Part shown: positions 1 to 12,300 of the stretch, piece by piece
Layout of the letters: each line of letters opens with the position of its first letter
Position numbering within the stretch: position 1 is the stretch's first letter
Assembly: GCA_026874595.1 (NCBI GenBank)
Contig: CM049306.1
Coordinates: 57,790,019 to 57,854,018, forward strand
Length of the DNA: 64,000 bases
DNA from: Sipunculus nudus
Lineage: Eukaryota; Annelida; Sipuncula; Golfingiida; Sipunculidae
Direction: 5' to 3'
Notes under the pieces: model-generated
What the model was told of the DNA's origin: nothing
Database searches by the model: none
Seen by the model: only the letters and a program-made list of their open reading frames with translations
Made by a program: the position numbers and the translations under genes

Positions 1-3000
1 TATAAATATCAATGGAATATTGATGAGATGTATAAAGATAAGAGTTTATTAAATTTTGAAGCAATCTGACTAAACCTGCCTTTAGCTAAGGTCAGCAGTT
101 TGTGTTCTCCAGTTTTGTTAACCAGATAGGGCGTAAACTTGTGTACATATAAATAACCTGTGACATATACCATGACCATGACCGCCTATCAAATACTGGC
201 CAAGTTTTAACAACACAAATATAAAGTAATATATTCCTAAAATGAATATATAAAATCAAATAAACATCAAAGGCCTAAGGTTATTAAGTTCACCAGGTAA
301 TATAGTGAGCATAATATCTGATGACAGTGAAATTAAACATGGAAAGTATAAAAAAAAAATCTATTTGACACTAGAAAATAGGTAAATGTAGGTGGCACTA
401 CACAAAAGTATATATTTTAATGTAGAACTCATAAGAACAGGATGAGTGCAAAATATGGTCCAGAGAGCAAGAACCATTCCCTATATATTGGTAACAGATC
501 ATATACCAATCATGCTCAAAAACACATAAAATCATACAAATTTGTGATCTCTGAAATTTTAAGTTCTCAAGTTTCATTCAGGAAATTCTTCAACTCAATT
601 CATACTGTAGTCAACATAAAAGCTGTAGACTAAATATTTTCTTACAGAATTAGGAAAGAGTGGAAACTGTTTCCACAATATGAAAAACAAGGGCACCCCA
701 AAGCTATGCATCCCCTCACGTAGGGCATAATTAGAATGGGTGTATTACACAGTGTGAAAAAGAGGAGGGGAGTTCTCTGGCCTTGACCTTTACTCCTGTG
801 ACCTCAAACTAAATATGGTTCTTCACCCATGGGTGGATGAGCCATATTAGCAAGATGAAAGGTTTTGGTCAAAAGGTTTGGCTTTAAATGGGTCCACAAG
901 CTTTTTCAAGAAGTGGGCCCTGTGGCAATGACCTTTCACCCCGTGACCTATTTTGCTACAATTAAGACATCAAATATCACATTAAGTAGATGAGGCCTAC
1001 TAAAGACATGATTTTCTTTTAAACTGCTTTGTTCCAACTGATATTGTTCCAGTTCAGTGAAAGGAATGTTAGGTTTAACATATAGAAAAAACACAACATA
1101 CTATTATATTCTATGCACACAAACACAGCCTCTGTAATATAAATATGAAATGGATCATTACTGAAGATGGAGAACTGTCAGCTGCTGGCGATTGTGAATA
1201 AAGGCCTTGAAGACATCATCATAACAACTATATTTTATAATAATTAACTTTCCAAGCTCAAAAGACCTGGAAGTTGAAGTAAAATGAGATTGACATTGTT
1301 AGCAATATCAGACTATAACACATACTCTCTTTAAGTTTTATCTTTTGTGCTTTTTTTACTTTCAAGCACTCAGCTTAACTGATGCAAGGGCGATGGACAC
1401 AGATATGAACTACATCTGAGGGAAATATAATGGTGTACAATGGTTTATTTAACTTTACATAATACCAGAGAGATAAAGCAAGTTATCATACAAGTAACTC
1501 TGGTCCATTTGATTATTTTGGCTGCCTACAGAATCTTACAGAAGAGTCAACATGTAGTAATGATTCAGAGCTTGAAAATATATTCTATATTATTTGTTTT
1601 TTCAATGGCCCTATGCCCCTAGCAAATGAATAAAAGATGCTTCTAGTACTAGGCCTGAACACTTCAACATGGACATATTCCAGTGTTCTTGGGAGTCAGT
1701 TTTATAGCTCAGCTGAGCAGAGATCTTGCTCCCCGAGGCATGTAGCTCTATGAATCATTAACAAGACAATTTCATCAATGGTGTGGTTTGGTCCAGATAT
1801 GCAGATAGAAAAACATTTTTTAGCTCAACCAACTGGTGATGGGAAACGTTACTGAAAATCTGACCAAACACATTAAGGCTTATAAACCTGGTGAGTTTCC
1901 AATTCTTGTGCTCTTGTTGAATAGGCATGTAAAGTTTTTATTTTGGAGTACTGTTTACCATGGTAACAATGGATCTGACTGGCCTGTAGGATTTCAGCCC
2001 CATAACATGTGCACCTGTTCAAATCTCATGATACAGCAAGCCAGGAGGTCAGCAGAAGCAAGGTCTCTGCTCAACTGAGTCAGGTGCATCGAGGGCTGGG
2101 TGGTAGGTCTTCATTTGCTTAGCAGCTGCTGCAGATTTTGTTCACTGGTATTTGTTAAATAAAACACACCAACCTATGTTTAGTAATGGTGTTTTTAGTT
2201 TTGACTTAACCTACATTCCAGTTAACCTCACTGACCATGAATCAGATTTGGTGACAGGGTCAGGTTTATTTTGCTCCCACTTCCACATTCATGAGAAACC
2301 TGCAAAGAAAATATTTCTTTCATTGTATGTAAGCTCAAGAATTTAATACAGCTGAATCATAACATATTTATTTTCAAATCAATTTAAAAAAGTTAGATAT
2401 ATAACACCAGATTACGTATTATTCTGGACTTTACAGAAATTACAAACAAGCTCAGCTCAGCTTCATGACATGTAAGAAAGGGAAAACATCTGGTGATAAT
2501 TTCTTTTGCTTTTCTTCCTACAAAAGTATTGTACACACTTTTGAGAAAATTGGTTTCAATAAACACAAATACTTTGTGAGCAGACTGAGACTCTGTACTA
2601 TGTACTATGCAGTAATGACAGTGGAATCTACATATCAGACTGACTGTCCGTCTGCTATGACAAGTACAGCTACTGAAAGTGTTCTAAATTATGATGTGCC
2701 TGTTATTTTGTCTTCATGCACTCAGCATTCTGGATATTTGCAATTCCAAGTGATCAATAATTTTCCTGGATACATTTCTTAATTTAACATTACAGTGGCT
2801 ATAAGTTGGCTGTGACCAGTAACCCATGCAAGCCATGCTTGTATTCATACGGTCAGAAATTCAAAAACATGCAGAGGAATTTACAAATATGCAAAGTCAA
2901 AACCGATTTTTTCTTGCTCATGTTAGTTGTTGTAAAAAGTACACTAAATAAGCTTACTATTGGTCTGGTTTATGTCAGGTGACAGCGTACTTGTAGGCCA

Positions 3001-3207
3001 TGAAGCGTTGTAAAAAAGATAAAATACTGCATTCTCATAGCACCTTAAAGTGTGTTCCTTGATGAAGGATGTAATACCACTCAGACAGCCAGAACGCTGG
3101 TCACACACTCCCTAATGGCAGAGCCAAAATGGCACTAGGATCAATCAAAGACCTTCTTATGTCATAATGCCTTAACCTACATGCTTCATACTACTACTAG
3201 GCAGTAC
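1..3207. other. 3' flank of SLC41A; no gene recognised
   Basis: AT-rich sequence without a convincing exon. The only open frames are 60-105 codons with no family signature. It holds one reverse-oriented copy of the dispersed 'aggtca' repeat family (about 780-960). If the SLC41A transcript uses the donor at 3211, its last exon and 3' UTR should be somewhere in here. Confidence 0.5.
780..960 (-). repeat. Dispersed 'aggtca' repeat unit, reverse copy
   Basis: Reads, in reverse complement, gggtgaaaggtcattgccac, then a ttcttgaaaaagcttgtg block and the 'acccatgggtgaagaacc' motif, in the same order as the tandem units at 35.7-36.3 kb. One diverged unit only. Confidence 0.6.
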
Positions 3208-3357
3208 TTACAATAAATAAAAGGCAAGAGCCAGCAATCCTGTACCAAACAAATCTCCGAGGGCGGTGAGATAGGGGATGGCGAAGTTGTCTGGGTCATC
3301 ACCTTGTTTCCACATCCAGTGAACCATCCAGTTGGCGATGTAAAGCAAAAATGCCAC
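3208..3357 (-). other. SLC41A: SLC41A last recognised exon, ambiguous C-terminus
   Basis: Encodes 49 residues containing ANWMVHWMW and [16 protein letters not shown], matching the end of the second MgtE half. The frame runs into TAA at 3210-3208. However the bases over the stop form a textbook donor, TATT|GTAAGT, with GT at 3211-3210. Vertebrate SLC41A1 continues for about a dozen residues here with an acidic tail. Either the protein ends at LAFYLL, or a tiny last exon lies at lower coordinates. I looked below 3208 and did not find a convincing tail exon. Confidence 0.75.
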
Positions 3358-6300
3358 CTTAAAAATAAAATAGCTCAAATAAACCTTCCTTACATATGCA
3401 AATTTCCAAAGATTCGCTCCAAAGTAGTTGCATATGTCAGAATCATAATGATTATTAAAATAAAATGTGTGAATTATGGGTCATGACACATAGCAAGTGA
3501 GCTCAACCTGTGATTATATGAGAACTTATGACCTGATAAAGTCAAAAAGTGACAACCCTGATTTTACTTAAAATGATTTTCTTAAAAAATGCTTAAAATT
3601 AAAGGAATTTCTGGTCGCACTATCACACTCATGCAATGAATTAAGCTATACAAGACTTATACGCACAGCAAATTCAAGGTAGTCCGTGTAACCATAACTG
3701 ATTGCAATTTAGGTACTTGCTTGCAGGGGATAAAATTAACATAGCATCAGGTGCAATTGTACAATTAACTTCCCTCTATCAATGTATCTTCCCTGCAAAA
3801 TTTGCAGAGCCTCACCTGAATGATTGCAGCTGTCAGGTATAAACTGAGGAATGGCAAACCAATGGTGGTGTGGCCAGCAGCCAGAAAATGAATGAAGTAC
3901 ACAAACACAAGATGTCCTGGGACCACCAGCAGCATCAACACACGGGCTGTCCTGGCACTCACGTCTGTGTAGGGTAAACATCACCAATCAACATACAAAA
4001 TACATGTTATTCCTGTTAAGCTTGTGTATAAATATAATTCTAGCACATCCCAAAGATCAGATTTTCATTACTTTTCCTTGACTCAAACAAAATTAATAAC
4101 CCCCATCCACGACTGAGTAATTACTGTGGTTGCCAGGATCCATAAAATCATTACTGCTTTATTGACAGGTACAAATCTTGGATGAGAAACATTTACACAG
4201 TCTGTAATTAAAGGTTCATGCCTTTTTCATGACTTTTTGAAAATTCCCCCCAAACCATTAAGCTACTATTCCTTTTATGCAGTTGCAGCTGTGGTATGCA
4301 TTGCTGTATTGATTTGCATTGCTTTTATGAGGTTGCAGTTGCGGATAAAACGTATGTTTGATTTTATAATATACATGGGATATATATATATATGTATATA
4401 TTATATATAATATTTAAGTATTATATATTATATATACATGTATGTTTCCCTGCATTGTGAAAAATGGCAAAAAAAGATTAAGAAACCAGCTGCTTGAATC
4501 GAAACAGATACAAGTATTAAGCAGATCTCTAACCAGTGAAGGACAGGCATATGTTTCCCATATTTACAATGATTTAAATTGATATTTTCAGGTGAAGAAT
4601 GGGTTGTTTTCATGGCATATACCAATAAAACCTTAAATCCAGGGGAAATTTTTGTCTGATCAGTCACTACATATGTTGGATGACAGGTCGGATACGTAAT
4701 GCAACTGCAATAAAGGAATCAGTCATTCATAATATCATATGTTTGACTATCCGCAACTGTACCATGGCTGTAACTGTGTAAAAGGAATCGTATCTTTACT
4801 CTTTAAGTCCTGAAATTTTAAATTACAAAATTCATGACTCTTTTAAGGTGTGAGAACTGATTAACACAGGTTTAGTGGCAGCCTCCCAGGTAATACAGTC
4901 AGCAGACAAAACATCCCTGGCTCAAAATTGATAAAAATTATAATTAGAGAATGAAAAGAAAAGTAAATTTTCTAAATATGATATGATCAATAATACTGAT
5001 AAGGCTGGCATAATGAGTACCTTTACTGAAGAATGCAGTGCAGATATTAGCACATCCATGTAACATGTTGTCTGGCAGGTTACCAGGCTTGCTGACTCGA
5101 TGCAGTGCTGTGGAAAGTCTACTGGACTGGACGGCCACCAGGTTACCTCCAACACCTGGCAAAATACATTAACTCATTTAATAAAATCAAGCATAAGACA
5201 GTTCCCATTCCTGAACTGACAATGTGACACAAAGCTTGTTGTTTGAATAAGAATTTATATATCATCTGTGTTTGTGTTTACTGCTGGCAGCAGGCAGGCC
5301 ATTAAATGTCAAGTGTAGTAAAAGATTTTGTATTGTCTTTCATGAAAAAGGGCCACTGACAGTTCTAGGAACAGACAGAAACCATGAAACCAACAACAGC
5401 TGGATTTGAAACACAAATTTACAGGTTAAGTAATATTATGTTTCAGTTATTTTTCACTAATATTTGTAAAACAAAGGCCAACTTACCATTGATCACAGGC
5501 TGAAAGACTGCAAGACCTTTAAATCTTGAGACAGTAGAGTCTAAAATCAAGCCACCAACACTGGAAATAAATCAAAAGATTCATTTACCTATAACATTTA
5601 TATAAATGCAGGAGTGATGCTATCCCTCTCATAACAGATCTGAATGACCATGATATTTATGATGATCATGTATAGAAAGCTTTTAGATTATTACATAAGT
5701 GCACACAAAACACAGCATTAGGAAACTAGATAAATGTCTCCCCCCATGGGCCATCCCAAAACATTAGGGGTAAAATATGCACTATCTCAAAACAATGATT
5801 CTAGATTTCAGCAGATATGACCTTGAAAGTCAAACTCTGATAAGATTTTGGCAGAAAGAACTAGTCTGTCAAGTTTGAAGAAAACATTTTCAGTACTTCA
5901 AAAGTTATGGAGGTCACAATAATCCAAGAATTGCATATATTTGACCTTGAAAATAAGGTCAAAGTCACCTAATTTCGAACTCCTCCAAAATTTTGGTATG
6001 AACAATGAGTGTTTAAAATGTTGGAGGAAAATATGCAGCTATTCAAAAGTGATTATGTTCACAAGACAACAACTAAAATTTGGTTGATTTGACCTTCAAT
6101 ATGCTGGTCATGGTCACCAGGTTTCGAACTTATCTGAGATTTTGGAATGAACAATTGGTGTACCAAATTTGATGACAAAATATGAAATACTTCAAAAGTT
6201 ATGGGGTTCACAAAAATTTCATATTTCAGCAGATTTGACCTTGGAGATGAAGGTCACGGTCACTAGGTTTCCAACTCATTCAAGATTTGGGGATGAACAT

Positions 6301-9300
6301 TGAGTGTTCCAAATTTTGGAGAGAAATATGCAGCCCTGCAAAAGTTTATCAAGTTCACAAGATATCCTAAAGACAATGTCTGAAGACAACAGATGATGGC
6401 ACTGATAACAACATGTCTCCCGGGGGGGGGGGGGGGGGGGACATAATTATAGGCAAGTGGTATTAAAACATCTTGCATTTCAGTTGACATTACAAAGACA
6501 ATGTAATACTTTTTTTATAATCATTCAATTTTCACTAAATTATTGCCGGTTGGAATTGTTTGAATACAATTTACAAATCCTTATGTCAATGTTTTTTTTT
6601 CAATTATTTAGTTATGAATTCAGGTTAATATTCAATATTATGATTTCTCTCAATGGCAAGCCCTAAGCTTATTGATAACTGATCACTGATCCAACAGATG
6701 TTAACATTTAACCTGATAGCCAGCCCTTGGTAATATGTAATATACTGGTAAAATACTAAAACCTATGGACCTATTCATACCGAGTAAAAAAAACAAGGGA
6801 CCCATGGGTCATGGCACTCAGCTGTTATATATGATAAAAAATATGATTTGGGAAAGAGGCACATGCTTGTTTTGTGTGGTAATAAATACAAGGGACCTAT
6901 GGGTCACGGCGCTCAGGTATTAAGTCCTAGTGACCAAATTCTTGGCATGGTAGGGAATTTTGGAGACATCTAATTGTATGCCAAATTTTAGGAACTGAGA
7001 GCTGAAGCTGGGGAGCTGAGCTCTTGCAAACTGCATAACACTAGCTTGATGTAAACAATTTGTTACATGGTGCTTGAAAATTTGAATAAAATCTACAGTT
7101 TTTAATCAACTGGTTTCAAATTTTTGGTGTTAACAGACAAAATGCTAACAAAAACATGCTGCGAAAATTAAATCCACAGTACTTACAGTAAAAAAACGTG
7201 CCATGGTCAAAGCTGGGCAAAATTTAAGGTACCAATTTTTTATTTTTGTTAATATTTTAAAAAATTTAAAAGATTTTGATCTAATTTTGGGTATACAATT
7301 TAATTTTGATAAATTAATGTTATATTACTGGAAAAAAAGTCCATAGCTTTAACAAGTTTTGTGTTAAGTGATCAAATATCTTTCCTGATTTTTTACAAAA
7401 TGCATTATGTTTGGGCCCATAACTTTTTTAAATTATATAAAACAGACATAATTTCTGGCATGTACATAGGAACTATATAGAAGAATATTTATGGTAAATA
7501 TGAGGGAAAACAGATGAGTGGTTTTGATATTAGACAGTCCTGAAGTGTGAAAATAGGTTTTTAATAAAAAATTGAGGTTTTTCCTTAATTTCTCAAAGGA
7601 ACGAAGTCGCAAAGACCCAGTTTTCGGCTTGGTAGGAGATCTTGGGGACATCTAACATTATGCTGAATTTTGGATTCCTAGGTCTTACGGTTTCAAAACG
7701 TGCCACATCTACGGACGGACGGACGGACGGACAGACGGACGGACGACGGACAATGGACCACGACTATAGCTCAGATGACTTATAGTCAGCTGAGCTAATA
7801 AGCTTTATTATGGGTTGTTTGTGTTTAGCTTATGTATGATTTTGGTAGTATCTTTGGAGACAGGGAAGAGGATTGATTTCATTTATTTTATTAACAAATG
7901 GAGTGCTATTGTCACACAGATTTTGACTTGGCCATATAACTTATAAGCAGCACATATTATAAAAGAATTTAACTATTTATTAAAATTTAATAACAAATAT
8001 TGTGCCAATATAATTTTTATTTAAAAAAAATAAGAAGAAAATCATATGATTTTTTAAAATAAAATATAACTGAAATGATTATTGAAGTAATATTGTAGAA
8101 TATATTCATGAATGCATTCATGAATACATTTTGAAAGTATCTGCACTGGTATTCAAATACTTTCATTTTAACCTGAATTCCCATTCTTATGCAATAAATT
8201 TTTTTAATGCAGTACATATTCATATTCGTATTCAAATACATTTGCAAAGCAATCGCACCATGTCTAGTATTTATTCAGTTTTAGCCAAACAAAGATGTTG
8301 AGAATCCAGAATATACAAAATTCACAAATTTAAATAATGATCATAAGTACCTGGTTTTATGGCTTTTATTCATATTAAAAAAAAATAAATGTAATATATT
8401 CACTATGGACTACTTTCACATCAATCTACACACTAGACACAGTAGGAATCTAGATTAATATTATTAACTGCATTTTTGTCTATCATTAATTTCCTTCATA
8501 TGATCCCTAATGATTAGTAATGAATAATATGATTTATTTTTTTATCATTGAAATTTCACTGAAAAATACCATAGGTGACTGCATGGTGTTATTTGGAATA
8601 ACATTGACATTGACATTCTATCCATCCATACAAGATTCTTACATCATCAGTAACTGCAAGTTAATTTTCTGTTACGCATCAACTAACAAATTCCTTTTCT
8701 ATTGATTTTTCTTTAATTTGTTATAAAAAACTAATACAAAATTATTAATTTATTGTTTATTGTTATGTTGTTTTTCAAAACAACTACTAGATGAGTTGGG
8801 TTGGACACCTGGATCAACTGTGGCTGGGCATTAGCTGCCTGGCTGCCCCAGTGTATGCTTCGCTCAAGCATGCATAATCTGATGAAAGGTCAACATACAG
8901 GTGACTGAAGAGGGGCTGGATTAAGCCTGGGTCTGACATGGTCTCATATAAACATTAATAAAAGCTACAATATTTGGCCAATTTGTTTCAGCTTTCTAAA
9001 CTACAAAGATGAAATCCTTATGTGTGCATGATATGAAAATTATATCAACAGTGCTCTCAGGAAACAAACATGCCATGGTCAAAGTTGGGCAAAATTTAAG
9101 GTACTAATTTTATATTTATACTAATAACTTATAAAATTTGAAAAATTCAGAACTAATTTTTGGTATTCAATTGAATCTTGATTAAATAATGTTACATCCC
9201 TGGCAAAAAATCTCTAGCTTCAGCAATCCTCTTGTTAAGGGAGTAAATATATTTCTTGATTTGTTAAAAATTGCATTATGTTTGGGCCCATAACTTAAAA

Positions 9301-12300
9301 CAATTACGCAATACTGACATCATTTCTGGCATGTGCATAGCAAATGTTTAGAAAAATATGGATATTATATATGATCGAAGTCAGATCAGTGGTTTTGATA
9401 TTAGGCAGTCTTACAGTGTAACAATGGGTTTTTAATGGAAAAATGAAGTTTTTCATTAATATTTCGAAGGAATTAAGTCCTAGTGATAAAATTCTTGGCA
9501 TGGTAGGGGATTTTGGAGACATCTAACTGTATGCTAAATTTAAGGAACTTAGAGCTGAAGCTGGGGAGCTGAGCTCTAGCAAACTGCATAACACTAGCTT
9601 GATGTAAACTTGATGTGACATGGTGCTTGAAAACTAAAATCTACAGTTTTTGATCAACTGGTTTCAAATTTTTCGTGTTAACAGACAAAACGCTTACAAA
9701 AACATGCTGTGAAAATTAAATCCACAGTACTTACAGGAAAAAAACGTGCCATGGTCAAACTTGGGCAAAATTTAAGGTACCAATTTTATATTTTTGCCAA
9801 TATTAAAAAAAATTTAACAGATTTTGATCTAATTTTTGGTATACAATTAAATTTTGATCAATTAAGTTGTATTACTGAAAAAAAGGACTGAAAGGACAGA
9901 CGGACGGACAGACAGACAGACGGACGGATGACGGACAATGGACCACGACTATAGCTCAGATGACTTATAGTCAGCTGAACTAAAAAGCTTTATAATTTCA
10001 CATATTGTGTGCAATAATATACTCCTATTAAAATCTGAAGCAAGTGCTTTTCTTGTAACCAAAATTCTTTGAATTCTAAACAGAACTGATACACAAAATA
10101 AATAAATCTGCCAAGATTTTCATATAATTAAACAAACCATGAATTATAAGTTCTCAGTGTCTGAATAATTACCCATTTATATAAAGTAAAGGTAAGTTTA
10201 ACTTTACATACCTACTGATGACCATTGCACAAATTACTGGTGTCCAGCCTGTGTACAGTACTTCATTGGTGTACTTATTCCTGTGTGAAATCACACACCA
10301 CACAGGTGTTAATAAAAGGAAGACAGACAGAAGTAACGGAGCTATCCACTCATGCTGACCTGGAAACAGACACAAACACTCTGATTTCAGATGTACAGTC
10401 TAACCTCTTTCATTCGCAAACTTTGGGACCGGGGAATTTTCTGGCGGTGAGTGAGGGTGGGGGTTGTTCAAGGGGGGGAGGGGGGTTCAAATGGGATGGG
10501 CAGGGTAGTTTAAATAGGGCATTTATTAGCCAGCCATTAGAATATGCAAAATCAGTAATGCCCCGTTTTGCACCAAACTCTGGCTTTCTGGCGCAGCAAC
10601 TCGTCTGTTACTTGGGCCTTTTGAGAGCAGGCAGTGCAGAACCAGAGATACAACACCTATTCAGCTCAGGCTCATTGGCAAGTCTCGCGACCTAGCTAGC
10701 TCTCTCTATGTTGTCAGGCTGCTACTTCACCAATTGTCTGCCGCTTGACCTCGTAGCCCCAGAGCGCTGAGAAATGGCTTGCAAAATCTGACGATCTCAC
10801 TTTTGTTGACAGGCTTGAGAACGGTGCGCTTGCGTTTTCTTGAAGCCATTGTAACATAACTACCCTGCTGCGTTATTACCTGCTTATATACCTTAACGAA
10901 AATGTTTATACAGGCAGGAGGTTAGAACAAACAAATTCACAAAAATCTTTAATTAATAGAAAACTTAAGACAATCCCCGTTATTGTTGCAAACTGTAATC
11001 AAAAATTGAATAAACAGTCTTTGAACCCCCGTGCAACCTTTAATTGCTTCAAACTACTCATGTGGTTTACCTCATTAAATGACACTTAAACAACTCTAGG
11101 TGTGAACTCAACACGGGTTACTCGGCTGATGACTTCTGTCGGCAAACAACTACGGGGGGTTAAGTCATTAATTAATTAGCGGCACCGGGTACTTAATCCT
11201 AGGCAGTGAGGCGTGACATGTTTTAAACAGAGACGCGGCCAGGTCAGCTGAGCCCGAGGGATAACACACCGGATTCATGAAATATTCCCGATTTGTCTTT
11301 AGTTGGAATCAGAAAGGGACTGTGGCACACTGGGGTAAAAAAACACCTGGCGGATGGTGGATAGCGAGGCTGGCAAATGAACGAGGTAAATAAGTAGTAG
11401 GAAATCGGGACTATGTCATTTGTAGGCGGTAGGCGAGGTTGGCGGATAAACAAGGGGCGAATGAAAGAGGTGTACTATATAATATATATTATATGTATAT
11501 AATAGTCCTTTTTACTGTATCAACTCTGGGAAGAAAGTTTAAATGTATATATGTATAAAGATTGTTTTCCTAAAGATATAAAACTGTAAAATATCAATTG
11601 CAACAACAGGCTAAAGTAATATAAAGGGAACCCATAACAGGAATCTGATCATAAGAGTGATCTTCAAAAAAAGTATACATTTAAATATCTGTAATATATA
11701 CATCATAAGGTCTTAAGACATATAAACAAAAACAGGTGACAAGAGTAAACTGTATTTTACATTTATAATTCCAAGTTATATTCATGCATTTTAATTTGTT
11801 AAATAGCTGTTATAATTTATTTTTTATATTTTTTAGATGCTAAAAATAATCCATTTCCACACTGATAAAACTTGTTATTTAAAATAATCCCTTAATGGAA
11901 ATCAGCTTATCCTGATTGGGAGATAATCATATTTAAGTCATCCAGAGGAAAATAAGGAGAAATTTTTTCTATATAGGAAAACTTTCAAATCTGACCAGTT
12001 TAACTTACCTAAAGCCTTGTAGAGTAATGTTGAAATGCCTGCTAGAAGTGACAGGGTGGTCAAATCACCAAGACTTGCAGCAATAGGGGTGGCCACGTTG
12101 TCTGGGTTGATATTGCACTTGCGTGATAAAATAATTACTAATATCATAATACAACCTGCAATAAAAAGTTAGAATCATAATACTTATCTGCAGCAGCTGG
12201 TTTAAAGAATTTACAATACAGACAATATAAACACTAATGTTCTTGTATGCAAACTAAAACGACAACCCGATTGTTAACCTATAGGCCCATCTATACAGGA

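Noticed and set aside
3096-3206. Possible short SLC41A tail exon immediately after the donor at 3211
   Set aside because: An AG lies about 70 bases away, but the resulting peptide does not resemble the acidic family tail and the intron would be implausibly short.
6422-6440. Long G homopolymer (also at 36116, 44728, 46126; C at 41589)
   Set aside because: Homopolymers of this length are prone to sequencing or assembly error; noted but not interpreted.
10225-10695. 156-codon plus-strand open frame
   Set aside because: It crosses a real minus-strand SLC41A exon and then runs into the TA-flanked repeat element; no family signature.
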